From contig NC_088110.1 in assembly GCF_036370855.1 (NCBI RefSeq), positions 23,989,501-24,053,500 on the forward strand: a stretch of DNA of 64,000 nt, given 5' to 3'. A program made the position numbers and the translations under genes. Numbering within the stretch: position 1 is the stretch's first letter; each line of letters starts with the position of its first letter. Of this stretch, positions 37,000-48,800 are shown piece by piece. Origin of the DNA: Dromaius novaehollandiae. Taxonomy: Eukaryota; Chordata; Aves; Casuariiformes; Dromaiidae. Under the pieces are notes generated by a model, which was not told where the DNA came from, did no database searches, and worked only from the letters and a program-made list of their open reading frames with translations.

Positions 37000-39900
37000 C
37001 CCTCTGCCCACCCGGCGACTGCGCGAACTCCCCTGCGCTCCCGGGAGCCAGGGGGGCCCACAGCCGGAAAAAAAGCAAAATCGCTCCCAGAAACGCGGCC
37101 CAGCGCTGCAGTGCTGACGCGGGGGTGGGGGGGGGACACCCGCAGGGGACACGTCTCACTTTGTCCCCTAGACCCATCTTGTGGGTAGCGGGGGAGCAAA
37201 AAAAGGCGTGAAGGAAACGATCCCGCCCGAGGGAGCGGGGATGGGAGGAGGCCCAGGGAGACCTGGACCTGCCCTGGGTGTGTGGGGCCGGGCAGCCTCC
37301 CGTGGCCGTTGCAGCCTCCCGTGGCCGTGGAGCCTCGCGTGGGCCCTGCAAAGGCAGGAGGAGGTGGAGGAAGGGACCCCCTGGCAGAGGCGGAGGGGAG
37401 CTGGAGCACGGAGGCGCGTTGGGAGTCATTACAGAGCGGAGGGGAGCTTGGGCAGGGGTTAGAGGCAGCAATTAGAGCGATTAAGAAGCCGGAAGGCCTC
37501 ATCTGCGATGGAGTGAAAGATTTGCATTACTAAGGAAAGGAAGGGGCCTGCCTCCAACCGCCTCGGAGATAAGCAGCAAAGAAGAAAAGGGATTATTTGG
37601 CAAGGTTCAAAGAGATAAAGATGATAGGATGGAAGCAGGGGCAGGGAGAGGAATTTCGGCTGGGGCTGGAGGGAAGTCACCTTGCCTGCGAGCACTTTGA
37701 GGTCCAAGTTTGCCCATTCCCAGGGGATAGCTGTGCTCCAGCCAGGGGTCACGGCGCAGAAATTTGGGGACACCTGCGGGCTCATTCCCTGCCCGCTTCG
37801 TTTCTGTCTGATTTGGTGCCAAAATGTAGCTCCGGATCTCCCGTGGGCCAGGACCCGTGTTGTAGCCCCTCGCGTGGGATCCGCCAGCCCGGCCTTTCCG
37901 CGGCAGCCGCTGGGTCTGCCCTGGGTCTGCCCATCCTCACGCTTCAGGCCAGCGGAGCAGCTCTCCGCTGCGTGAAAATCTAACAATAGATTTCTCTGTT
38001 TTTAATACTCCTAGCAGCTTTCTGCAGCCTTACTGGTTTACTAGCTTGCAGTGAGCAGCACTTTGCTATATTTAATCCTGTATGTGAGGTATCCTGAGTT
38101 AATGCAGTCTGCCCAGAGAATTGGTTTTAATTAAAATATTAATGAAGACGACTCTGGAAAGGAAATGGAGCTTTACCAACTGCTCTGTGGTTCAAGTGTC
38201 TCTGCCTTTCCAGCCCCCAAGCCTTCCCAGTGCCTCCGCCCAGAGACCCTGAAGAGGCAGCTTTCTCCGGCCGGGCAGCGCGGCCAGAGCCTGCTGGAGC
38301 CGCTTGGAGGGCAGGACCAGCACCGAGGCCGTAATCCGAGAGCCGTGTCAGCAGAGAGGAGCAGGGAAGCCCTCGGCTTCACCACCCCTTCGTTCAGCCG
38401 CAGAGCGAAAGGCTCAGGGCCTCCTTGTCTTTCCCTCCCCCTTTCCCTTGGCCTGGTTATTGGTACCTGGCCGAGGGGAGCGTGAAACCCTGCCAGACCG
38501 GAGACCTCTGCAATAAAACTGACCCTGCGAGGCAGACGGCTCTGTGGGATCAGGCCCCATCTGCTTTAGCACTGTGCGTGTGAGGCACAGCGGCCTGGCA
38601 GGAACAGGCTTGTCTGCGTCCCGCGTCCTCCCGGGCTGCACTCGAGGACGGGGCTGGCCAGCAGCACACGCAGACCGAGACTGCTTTAATCGAGAGCAGA
38701 GATCCGGGCGCGCATGATGCTCCGGAGGGACTGCTCAGCGCGGCTCGCTCCGGCAGGCCGGCTCACCTGGAGCTCAGGTTTCGGGATGCTCCAGAAGTTA
38801 ATCCATGCGGAGAGGAGACCGGGGAGTTCTCGCCAAGAAGCCGTGTCCGAGCAAGGGACCAGTCCCGCACGTCCCGGGAGCCAGGCGCTTGCTTCTGGCT
38901 GCGTCTGCGGAGGGCGAGCAGCACGCACACCACGAGCTGACTTTGTAAAACCTTCTCTCCTTTCGTTGTCCAAGTTTATTGTGACACCTAATGCAACGGG
39001 AACATGTGCATCTAACCCCACAGGTGCTTTCAGCAGTCATCTTTACCTCCTGTGGCTTTTTAAGGATATTTTTTGCGTACGACAAATGAAATCCATGTGA
39101 ATGTCTTACCTGAAAACACATTGCGCGCAGCACGCGACCCTGCTGCCGGCTGCCCCGGGAGCCGCGCGGGGAAGGACTGCTGCCCTCCGCCCCGGCTGCC
39201 CAGCCGCCTCTGCAGCGCGTTGTGCCTCAGTGCAGAGGGTGGCAGGAAGCAGGAACATCTCACACTCCTGTAGCACTTTGTAACCTTTTCCCAACCTTTT
39301 CATTTTTTCCTATTTCTTTTAATTGAATTTCCCCTATGCACATACGCGCTTTGCTTTTGTTTGATTTTTTCCAAGACGGTGGCTTTTAATTATATCTTGA
39401 TTCCATATTAATTACAGTTCTACCCAAAGCAAGGGCTTTGTGATGATTCAAATGTATTCCCATTAATCCTGCAGGTTGGGTTATCGTCGCCTTCAAACAC
39501 CCGGCATCTTTCCTGCTGTCCCCGACGGTGCCGCCCCGGCTGAGCCTGGAGGGCAGCGGCAGATGCCTCCAAACGCGACGCGGAGCAGGAGCCAGCAGCG
39601 GGCTCAGCGCCACGCGTACCCCCGGCGAAGGGCAGCACGCCGAGGCTTCCTCCCTCCAAAGTCCCGTCCAAAGCAGGCTACAAAGCCGGCTGATTACAGG
39701 GTAAATGTCGCATTCAAATCTCACCCAAGTGTGCGGAAAGCGAGACCCGGACCTGAGCGTCACAGCCCAGCAGTGCCGTGTTCTCCTTCTCGGTGCCGGT
39801 GGGGCTCTCTGCAGCCGGCTGGTCCGTCCTGCCCCTGTTCCCACTCCCCATTTCCCCCATCGGCTCCGTGGACTGCAGCGGAGCGGAGTTGGCGGGCGCT

Positions 39901-41600
39901 CCAGCGCACTCGGACAGCCGGGACAAGCCCTTGTCCCCCCGATGTGCCCCGTGGCACCAAGTGCACACGCTGCCTTGCCTTGCTGCCGCGTCCCGCGGGG
40001 AAGCCGTGGGGCAGCTCGCGCCAACGGGACCCGCCGCGAGCGGGGCTGGGCAGAGCGAGGCAGCCGAGCCCCAGACACAGCACCGTCCTTGTTCCGCACT
40101 TCCTTCGGGCAGGTAACGATGGAGGAGCTTAATGGACTCGCCCCCACGCACCCGCTCCCAGCCCAGCGGCCGGCGCGTTCGATAACCCCACAGACGCCTG
40201 GAGACGTCCGGGCATCCCTGTCCGTCCTGCTGCTTCCCCAGCCCCAGCACGCGTGTGTTGGTTCCAGCGTGTGCTCGTGGGTTAGCAGAGCCGAGACGGG
40301 GCGGGATGATCCTTTATCATGAAAATGGGTAGCTCATAATGACAATTCACTCCAGCTGACCTTTCGCGGCGGCCGCTGCTCTCTCTGCTGGCCAGGACTG
40401 CGTCTCCGGAGGTATCGCCCGGTCCTCCGGGAGGGAGAGGGTCTGCAGGGCCCTGCCGGGTCGCTGGGTGCCAGCCCCGTTTTCGGGCACGGTGGCACAG
40501 CACGGTGATGGCACTGATGACGGCATGGCATTGCCGCCCGTCCTGCACCTCTGGGCCATCGGCCTCCACTCGGAGAGCGAGAGAGACTCCGGCTGCCCTT
40601 CTCGGCACTTCCCTGGCGGCTTCTCCTGGTTGTGGTCATGCCAAAACCACACTGCAGCGTAAAGAGCTCTTCTCCTTCGCCGCTTTTCCTCCCTGGCGTT
40701 TTTATGGTCACGGCCGGACCTCTTCTCCCCCCGCTCCCCTCCCCTCTGCGCCATCCTCGCAGCAGCCTGTCCCAGCGGCTGCACCAGCAGCACCGCTTCG
40801 CCGGCGGCATCGCCCACCCGGGGCTGCACCGTGCTGGCAGCGGCTTGCGCATCGCCTCCCTCCTGCCAGGCTCTCCGGCCAGGCGAGCTGGGATTACCCT
40901 GGAAATTCCCACTGCTGCCGCTTGGGCTTGAGCTGCTGATTTTCAGCCTGTGTCTCCCGCGCCGGCCGGGAAGACCTGCTCCTTCCCGGGTGACCTCCGG
41001 CCACCGGCGGTGACCCAGAGCCGTGCGGAGGCCACGCACGCCAGGCTGCAGGTGCAGATACCCGGGGTGGCACCGCGTTGCAGTGTCACCCAACAAAGCT
41101 GCCCCGGAAAGGCCTCCGCTGCCACCGAGGAGGAGCAGCAGCAGGATTTCCCCGGGGGACCCCCGGTCCCGGGCGCCCTCGGGGCTCCCAGAGCTGCGGT
41201 GTCCTCGCAGCCAGCAGCCCCCAGCTCTGCCGGCGCGTGCCAAGGCCGGGGCAGAGCCGTTGCCCGGGACGGGCTCTCGGGAGCTAATCGCTCCCGTGCT
41301 GGTCCGAGGCTGAGCCCCAGCGGTGCCCGTGCCACGGCACTGAGGTGGCAGTGGCCGTGCCGCAGCGCTGAGGTGGCCAGACCGGAGCTTTTAGGTGGCG
41401 GTGGCCACGCCACGCCTGCGTGGGGCTCGCCAGGGCGGTGCTGCAAGGACCGGGCACGCCGCCCTGGCAGGGTGCCTCGAGGTGGCAGGTGCCACCCTGG
41501 TCCCCGGGGCCCTGCCTGCCACCACCCACCGTGCAGCTCCCTCGCACCGCAGGCCAGGGGACAGGCCATGGCCCCAGTCCTTCCAGCAGGGCTGTGCTGG
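37000..41600. other. FANCA-SPIRE2 intergenic region, non-repetitive part
   Basis: GC-rich DNA with open frames on many strands but no recognisable protein. Four short islands of AT-rich, non-repetitive sequence stand out (about 37430-37620, 38000-38170, 39290-39480 and 40305-40360) and could be conserved enhancers. I see no RNA gene or mobile element. Confidence 0.6.
37520..37527 (+). promoter_or_regulatory. POU octamer ATTTGCAT
   Basis: A perfect octamer within an AT-richer island between FANCA and SPIRE2. It also has TTAAGAAG and GATAAG nearby. Function is unproven; it is a motif hit only. Confidence 0.35.
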
Positions 41601-41614
41601 GGCAGCGCTCAGTG

Positions 41615-42045
41615 CCCTGCACCCCGATCTGCGCCGGCATCCTGTGCCCTGCACCCAGTCCTGTGCAACGCGCCCTGCAGAAAGCTGTGTGCCCTGCGCC
41701 CTGCGTTCAGTCCCGCGCCCTGCGCCCTGCGCCCAGCCGTGCGCCGGGTCCCACACCTTACACCTTGCGCCCTGCATCTTGAACCCGGCGCCCTGTCCCG
41801 TGCCCTGCGCCTCGCGCCCGGCTGTGGGCCGTGTCCTGCACCCTGCGCCCTGCACGCAGTCGTGTGTCCTGCGCCCAGCTCTGGGCAATGCACCCTGCGC
41901 CTGGAACACGCTTCTGTGCCCCGAGCCCTGCGCCCGGTGCCCTGCGCCCACTTCTGTACCTGCACCCTGCGCCCTGCACCCGGTTGTGCGCCCTGCACCT
42001 TGCGCCTGGTTCTGTCCCGGGCCCGGACCCTGCACCCTGCCAGCC
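41615..42045. repeat. Degenerate minisatellite, GCCCTGCRCCC family
   Basis: Many imperfect copies of CCCTGCGCCCTGC and CCCTGCACCC units run through this stretch, upstream of SPIRE2. The apparent proteins read through it on both strands are repeat artefacts. Confidence 0.85.
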
Positions 42046-42054
42046 CGGACGGGC

Positions 42055-42405
42055 CGAGCCGAGCCGAGCCGAGCCGAACCGTGCTGAGCCGAGCCGAGCC
42101 GAGCCGAGCCATGCCGTGCCGGGCAGAACCAAGCCCAACCGAGCCCAGCCGAGCCGTGCCGTGCCAGGCAGAACCGAGCCCAAGTGAGCCAAGCTGAGCC
42201 GAGCCATGCCGTGCCGGGCAGAACCGAGCCCAACCGAGCTGAGCCAAGCTGTGCCGTGCCGTGCCGGGCGGAACTGAGCTGAGCCGAGCCGAGCCGAGCC
42301 GAGCCGAGCCGAGCCGTGCCGGGCGGAACTGAGCCCAACCGAGCCGAGCCGAGCCGTGCCAGGCGGAACCGAGCCGAGCCGAGCCGAGCCGTGTCGTGCC
42401 GTTCG
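42055..42405. repeat. GAGCC pentanucleotide array upstream of SPIRE2
   Basis: Runs of (CCGAG)n interrupted by variants such as CATGCCGTGCCGGGCAGAA that themselves recur. It lies 200-550 bp before the SPIRE2 start codon, so it may be promoter or 5' UTR sequence. Confidence 0.93.
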
Positions 42406-42439
42406 GCGCCGCCGCGGTCGGTACCGCCCAGCCCGGGGC

Positions 42440-42542
42440 GCTGCCCCCGGCGGCGGCGGCGGCGGCGGGCGGGGCGGGGCCGCGCCGTGCCGCTCCTCGC
42501 CGCTGCGCGCCGCCCCCGCCCGCCCCATGCCCGCCCCCCCGA

Positions 42543-42575
<33 letters not shown>

Positions 42576-42609
42576 GCGGCGGCGGCGGCGGCGGCGCGGG
42601 GATGGGGCG
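42440..42609 (+). repeat. CGG trinucleotide tracts in the SPIRE2 5' leader
   Basis: A short CGG tract near 42447-42470 and a longer interrupted one at about 42543-42596, ending 14 bp before the SPIRE2 ATG. They lie in a probable CpG-island promoter and first exon. Confidence 0.9.
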
Positions 42610-42826
42610 ATGGCGCGGGCGGGCGGCGGGGGCCCGCGGGAGCTGTCCCTGGAGGAGGTGCTGAAGTGCTACGAGCAGCCGCTGAACGAGGAGCAGGCCT
42701 GGGCGCTCTGCTTCCAGGGCTGCCGCGCCGCCGCCGCCGCCGCCGCCGCCACCGCCGCGCCGCTCCGCACCGCCGACATCCGCCTCCGCGGCGACGGCAC
42801 CGTCGCCCTCCCCGCCGCGCCGCCCG
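42610..42826 (+). CDS. SPIRE2: SPIRE2 coding exon 1 (start codon)
   Basis: Residues 1-72 plus one base. The start MARAG matches human SPIRE2; [20 protein letters not shown] follows, the opening of the KIND domain. Residues 40-50 are Ala8-Thr-Ala2, where human has a non-repetitive GRR-rich stretch. The frame is open upstream through the repeat arrays, but the conserved start is this ATG. The donor is CCG|GTAAGA. Confidence 0.95.
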
Positions 42827-45800
42827 GTAAGAGCCCGGCGCCGGCGTCAGCACCGGCACCGGCGGGGCGGGCGGGGGAACCGGCAGCGGGGAGCCGGCAG
42901 CGGCGGGTGACGGACACCGGGGCGACCGGCACCGGTATGGGGCGACCGGCACCGGCGGGTGACCGGCAGCAGGGTGATCGGCACTGGTATGGGGCACCGG
43001 CACCGGCGGGGTGACCGGCACCGGCACCGGGGGTGACCGGCCGCAGCACCGCAGCTGCAGCACCGGGAGCACCGGCAGCGGGGCAACAGGCACCGGCACC
43101 GGGGAGATCGGGGGGGGATCGGCATCGGCGGGGGCAGCGGACCCGGCGCCGGGGACACCGGCGGGGAGGCCTGCACGGGCGGCCAGGACTCGCACCGGCA
43201 CCAGCACCGGGGGGGGGGGGAGGCGCTGGGGGGCCCAGGCCCGGCACCGGCACCGGCACCGGCAGGGCAAGGTCGGTTCCTGCTCTGGCGAGGGGGTTCC
43301 CGGGCGATGCCATGGGGCTGGGGCCTGGGGTGCGCGGGGTGCGCCGCGGGTGCGGGTGTAGGGGCTGCGGGGTGTGGGGGTGTGCGGGGTGCACACGGGG
43401 TGTGCAGGGCGCAGGGGGTGCAGGGCTCCAGGGCTGGGGACCACCACGGGGCTGCAGGACACCAAGTCCTTCAGGGTGGGCAGGACACAGCAGGGACACA
43501 CGGGGACACACGGGGACACACAAGGGTCCCGGCCACACGTGGGAATGCAGAGCACACGCGTGGGGGTGACACACGCAGACGTGGACATGCACAGACACAC
43601 AGGGACACAGAGCACCCATGGGGACACACCTGCACACGCATGGGGACACACACAGCACGCATGGGGACACACAGAGCACACGCATGGACCCACAGGCACA
43701 CACATCGCACGCGTGGACACGCACACGCATGCAGCACACATGCACACTCACGTTTGCAGGCCCCCAGCCCCGACCCCCCCGCACCCCCCCGGGCACCCCG
43801 GAAGGAGCATTTCAGAGCGGCACCAGCCCCGACCTTCGCACCGCGGCCGGCCGTGCCCTCTCTGCAGGCGTTGGGGCTGCTGGGTAGGGCCGGCTGTGTT
43901 TATGGTCTGTAATTACGGCCGTGCCAGCAGCGATGATGGGTGGCTCACAGCAGCGGAGATTAGTACCCGCGTGCCTAATGACAGAGCTCGCACAAACGAG
44001 GCTTAACCCCTGCCTCGCCCCGCTTGGGAGGCGAAGCACCTCGCTGCGCGCCGGCTGGGCCCTGCGGCGTTCGCTGGCTCCGCTGAGGTTCAAAGATGGC
44101 TCTGGGTGTTTCGCATTATCGGTTGCTGCAGGGCTTCCCCGGGTGTTGGCAGCCAGGCAGGAGATGCTGCGGTGTCTGTGTGTCCCTACTCTGGGCAGGA
44201 GATGCTGTGGTGTCTGCGTGTCTCTGCTCCGGGCATCCGGGCAGGAGATGCTGTGGTGTCTGTGTGTCCCTGCTCCGAGCAGAAGATGTCATGGTGTCTG
44301 CGTGTCCCTGCTCCAGGCATCCGGGCAGGAGATGCCATGGTGTCTGCGTGTCCCTGCTCCGGGCATCCAGGCAGGAGATGCTGCCGTGTCTGTGTGTCCC
44401 TGCTCCGGGTATCCAGGCAGGAGATGCTGCGGTGTCTGTGTGTCCCTGCTCCGGGCATCCGGGCAGGAGATGCTCCCCAGTGCATGGGGTGAGCAGGGAG
44501 CCGGTGGCAGATGCTCGCTGGGACATTTCACAGCGTGGCCGGTGCCCGGAGGAGGTGGAGGTGGCCCGGCCTGGGCGCTCCGTGCCCCTCCCCAAGGACT
44601 GGGCTGTGCCCGGGGGCCAGGCTGGGCCCGCGGCCCCGAGGCACGTGCTCAGAGCAACCTCTCCGGGGCCGCGCTCGGGGCCTGCCGTGATTTTTAGCTC
44701 AGGTGAACCCGAACATGCTGAGGGCTGTGATCTTGCGGGACTGGTGCCCCGAGCCGCAGGCCACCACACTGCCACGTGGGGCCTTGCAGTCTCCTGCCCC
44801 CAAATCCTTTCAGTCGCAGCCTGAGGGATTTTTCCCCTCTCTCCTGGCTGCGGTCTGGAGGCCTTCTCCAACTGCGAGATGACCCCAGGCCGTTCCCCGT
44901 CCAAGCCCAGAGCTCGCGGGGCCCCGGGCACCTTGCAGCAGCTCCCACGCAGGCACGGGCCGGACACGGCCGGGCGCTCCGGCAGCGTTGCTGGAGCAGC
45001 TCCAGCCCTCCTGCCGCCGGGAGCTCCTTCCTTGCCCCACGGACGGTCCTCGGAGGGAGCGGCCGGCACGTGCTCACTGTGCAAACACCGACAAAACCTC
45101 AGTTGTGTGTTGCAGCCCCAGCCCTGGCCTGTCCGTGCCCCAGCTGCCAGCTGCCCTGTCGCTCCGGAGGAGCTGGCTGAGAGCCCTTCTCCCGGCTTCC
45201 CAAGCCTGCCGGCCCTGCTCCGGGGCTAGGCACATCAGCGTGTCCCTGGCCCAAGAGCGAGGGACTTTTCTATGCAGCCGGCGTTTCATCCCCAAGTTGC
45301 ATCCTGGAAACGTTCTGCTGTTTCCTTATTGCAGCCTCTGCTGTCTCGTCTGCCGCCAAACGTGCCGCGATTCTCCAGACAGGGGTGCCTTGGGCCGGTG
45401 CAGTGCTCGGGGGGGGCCCGGCCCTGGCTCCCCCGGCCCCTCCGGCAGTGCAGGGGGCTCCGCCGGGGGATCCTGGCCGGGCATCATCTGCTCCTCGCAC
45501 GGCATCGGCATCATCCACCCCTTGCAGCGCCGGCAGCTCGGTGCCCTATTGATCAGCTAAACGGGCAGTTAATGGCCTGGGCTCTCCCGCGGGCGCAGGA
45601 AAGCGGCTGCGGAGCTGTTAGCAGAGAAAGAGGAGCCGGAGCGCTTCCCCCGGGGCAGTGTGAGCTCCTGCTCCTTGTCCCTGGCCATCTGGTTTCCCAC
45701 GGGAGGCCTTGAGCCGCCAGCGAGGCTGTGTCCCTCCTCGGGGGGCTCCTTGCTCCGGGCCCGCTGTGCCGCCCCCCTGCTCCGAGCTTGGCCCGGCACG

Positions 45801-48800
45801 CTCCCGGGAGCGGCAGCTCCTTCCCTCCTCTTCCACTCAGCCAGGCTTCCTCGGCCAGGCTGCTGCCGGCACCAGCACAGCCCCTCTGCGTGGCCCGGCC
45901 CTGCGGGATGCTGCGGCGTGTGCTGGGGAGCTCGGGGGCCGCACAGCTGCTGCCCCCTCCAGAGGCGCCCGCCAGGGCCGCGGGGGTTAAGTGATGCTGG
46001 TGTGTCACACCGGGGTGAGCGGCGAGCTGGGGGCTGGGGCTCAGCTCCCGCTTGTGTCATGCGCAGGCACCGCACTTGTCCTGTGTGTGTGCACGGCGGC
46101 TGCCTCGTGTGCGTGCACAGGGCTCCTCGTGTGTGTGCATGGTGGTTGTCCCGTGCGTGTGCACCGTGCCTGCGTTGTGTGTGTGCACAGGGCTCCTCGT
46201 GTGTGTGCACGGTGGTTGTCCCGTGCGTGTGCACCGTGCCTGCGTTGTGTGCGTGCACAGGGCTCCTCGTGTGTGTGCATGGTGGTTGTCCCGTGCGTGT
46301 GCACCGTGCCTGCATTGTGTGCGTGCACAGGGCTCCTCGTGTGTGTGTGCACGGTGGTTGTCCCGTGCGTGTGCACCGTGCCTGTGTTGTGTGCGTGCAC
46401 AGGGCTCCTCGTGTGTGTGTGCACGGTGGTTGTCCCGTGCGTGTGCACCGTGCCTGCGTTGTGTGCGTGCACAGGGCTCCTCGTGTGTGTGTGCACGGTG
46501 GTTGTCCCGTGCGTGTGCACCGTGCCTGCGTTGTGTGCGTGCACAGGGCTCCTCGTGTGTGTGTGCACGGTGGTTGTCCCGTGCGTTTGCACGGCGCTCC
46601 GGCTGTGCCACCTCTGCGGTGGAGATGAGCCTCGTCGGCTGTGCGCACCGCACCGCTGCAGCGCACGCTGGGCGCCCCGGCCGCGTCCTCTGCGTGATCC
46701 GCCAGCCCTTGCCGCACCCCGCCTGCCGGTGCCCGCGCTGCCGGGGCTCCTGGTCCGGGTGCCCGGGGTCCCGGTGCCCTGGTCCTGGTGCCTGCACCGC
46801 CGGTGCCCGCGCTCCTGGTGCTCGCGGTCCCGGTGCCCGCGATGCCCGTGCCCAGGCTGCCGGCGCCCGCGCTGCTGGTGCGCCCGGTGCTCGTGCCCGA
46901 ACCCGACCCTGAGCGGGCGCCGGCATCACCGTGCCTCCCTCTCCCCGCAGAGCTGCCGCTGCTCCTGTCGCCCTGCACCGAAGCACAGGTACGCGGGGCC
47001 GGCGGGTGGGATCGGGGCCGGGGGGGGGCTCGCCGCGGTGCAGCTGGTACCGGGACGGCTTGCTGCGGTGCAACCAGTAGCGGAGGCCCTCGCCACGGTG
47101 CAGCCGGTGCCGTCCCCTTGCAGATGGTGCAGTCGCTGGGCTTTGCCATCTACCGGGCGCTGGACTGGGGGCTGGACGAGAACGAGGAGCGGGAGCTGAG
47201 CCCGCAGCTGGAGCAGCTCATCGACCTGATGACCAACAGCGACTCGGAGGACAGCGGCTGCGGCACGGCCGACGAGGGCTACGGGGGGCAGGAGGAGGAG
47301 GAGGAGGGGGGCGAGGGGCCGCCGCGGGCCGTGCGCACCTTCGGGCAGGCCATGCGGTGCTGCGCCGCCCGCCTCGCCGACCCCGCGGGGGCCCAGGCCC
47401 ACTACCAGGCCGTGTGCCGGGCCCTCTTCGCCGAGACCGTGGAGCTCAAAGCCTTCCTGGCCAAGATCCGCGACGCCAAGGAGGTGAGCGCGGGGCGTCC
47501 CGGCCCCCCCCGGGGCCACGTCGGGGGGCCGCGGCGGCCGCCCCGGGTGCGGGGACCGCGGCCGGCGTCAGCGTCTCGGTGCCGCGCAGATGCTGCAGAA
47601 GCTGAAGGAGGACGAGGAGGCGGAGGAGCGGCCGTCGGCGGAGCTGGGCAACCTGCGCAACGCGGACTGGGTACGGCGGCGCGGGCCGGGCGGCGCGCCG
47701 GGGCTCGGGGGGGGCCGCGCGGGGCTGACGCCGAGCCCCCGCCCCGGCCAGGCCCGGCTCTGGGTGCAGCTCATGCGGGAGCTGCGGCACGGCGTGAAGC
47801 TGAAGAAGGTGCAGGAGAAGCAGTTCAACCCGCTGCCCACCGAGTACCAGCTCACCCCCTTCGAGATGCTCATGCAGGACATCCGCGCGCGCAACTACAA
47901 GCTCCGCAAAGTGATGGTGAGCGCGGCGCGAGGCCCCCGCGCCCAGCCCGGCCCCCCCGGGCGCTGAGGGCCCCTCCGTCTGCCCGCTCCCAGGTGGACG
48001 GAGACATCCCGCCCCGGGTGAAGAAGGACGCCCACGAGCTCATCCTGGACTTCATTCGGTCGCGGCCCCCGCTGAAGCAGGTGAGGGGTCCGGCTGCCCG
48101 TGCGCCGTGTTCCCGCGCTGCCCGGCGGCTCCGGGGTCCGGCCGGGGTGTCCCGGCTCGGGAGCGCCGGCACGGGAACGGCACGGGAAGCCACCGCGGGA
48201 ACCGCCCGGGCACCGAGGCTCTGCGGCGGGCGCAGCCGCTGCCTGAGGCCGGGCTCGGTGCCGCGCAGGCGTCGGAGCGGCGGCTGCGGCCCTTGCCGCA
48301 GAAGCAGAGGACGCTTCACGAGAAGATCCTGGAGGAGATCAAGCAGGAGAGGAAGCTCCGGCCCGTGGAGACGCAGTACCGGAGCCAGAAAGGTACCGGC
48401 CCCGCGGCCCCCGCGGCGGCTCCGTGGCCGCACCGGTGCTGAGCTCCGGCCTCGCGCCCGCAGGCTACAGCTCGCTGCCCTGCATCCCGCACGCCTGCGC
48501 CGGCAACGCCACCTCCAGCTCCTGCATCAACCTCTCCGTGCCGGAGGCGAGCGCCGCGCCGCCGCGGCCCCGGCCCCGCGTCCTGCTCAAGGCGCCCACG
48601 CTGGCCGAGATGGAGGAGATGAACATCTCCGAGGCGAGAGCGGCTCCGGTCCCCGGGGAGGGCAGGGAGGAGGACGGGGACGGCAGCGGGTCCCCGGCGT
48701 GACGCCCTGCCCCGGTCTTGCAGGAGGAGGACTCTCCGGGCGCAGAGCCCGGCTCGGCGCTCCCGTTGAAGCGGGATCGGTCCTTCTCCGAGCAGGATCT

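Noticed and set aside
36351-37502. Long minus-strand frame upstream of and through FANCA exon 1, with several earlier ATGs
   Set aside because: Only [17 protein letters not shown] resembles FANCA. The upstream part is GC-rich promoter sequence in an open frame, with E2F and CCAAT sites inside it.
37597-40950. Open frames of 100-250 codons in the FANCA-SPIRE2 intergenic region
   Set aside because: GC-rich DNA gives long chance frames on all strands. None shows known domains, splice support or a plausible start.
42316-42609. N-terminal extension of SPIRE2 from an in-frame upstream ATG
   Set aside because: The extension is encoded by GAGCC and CGG repeats and has no counterpart in human SPIRE2, whose start MARAG is seen at 42610.
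41609-43747. Very long open frames on the minus strand through the SPIRE2 upstream region (over 700 codons)
   Set aside because: They translate tandem repeats (GSARLGSARLGS-type) and shadow SPIRE2. Repeats whose unit lacks stops stay open in many frames; there is no splice or homology support.
46041-46592. Thr/His-rich repeat protein on the minus strand (TVHTHGTTT-type)
   Set aside because: It is the translation of the 70/72-bp minisatellite in SPIRE2 intron 1 and is open on both strands for that reason.
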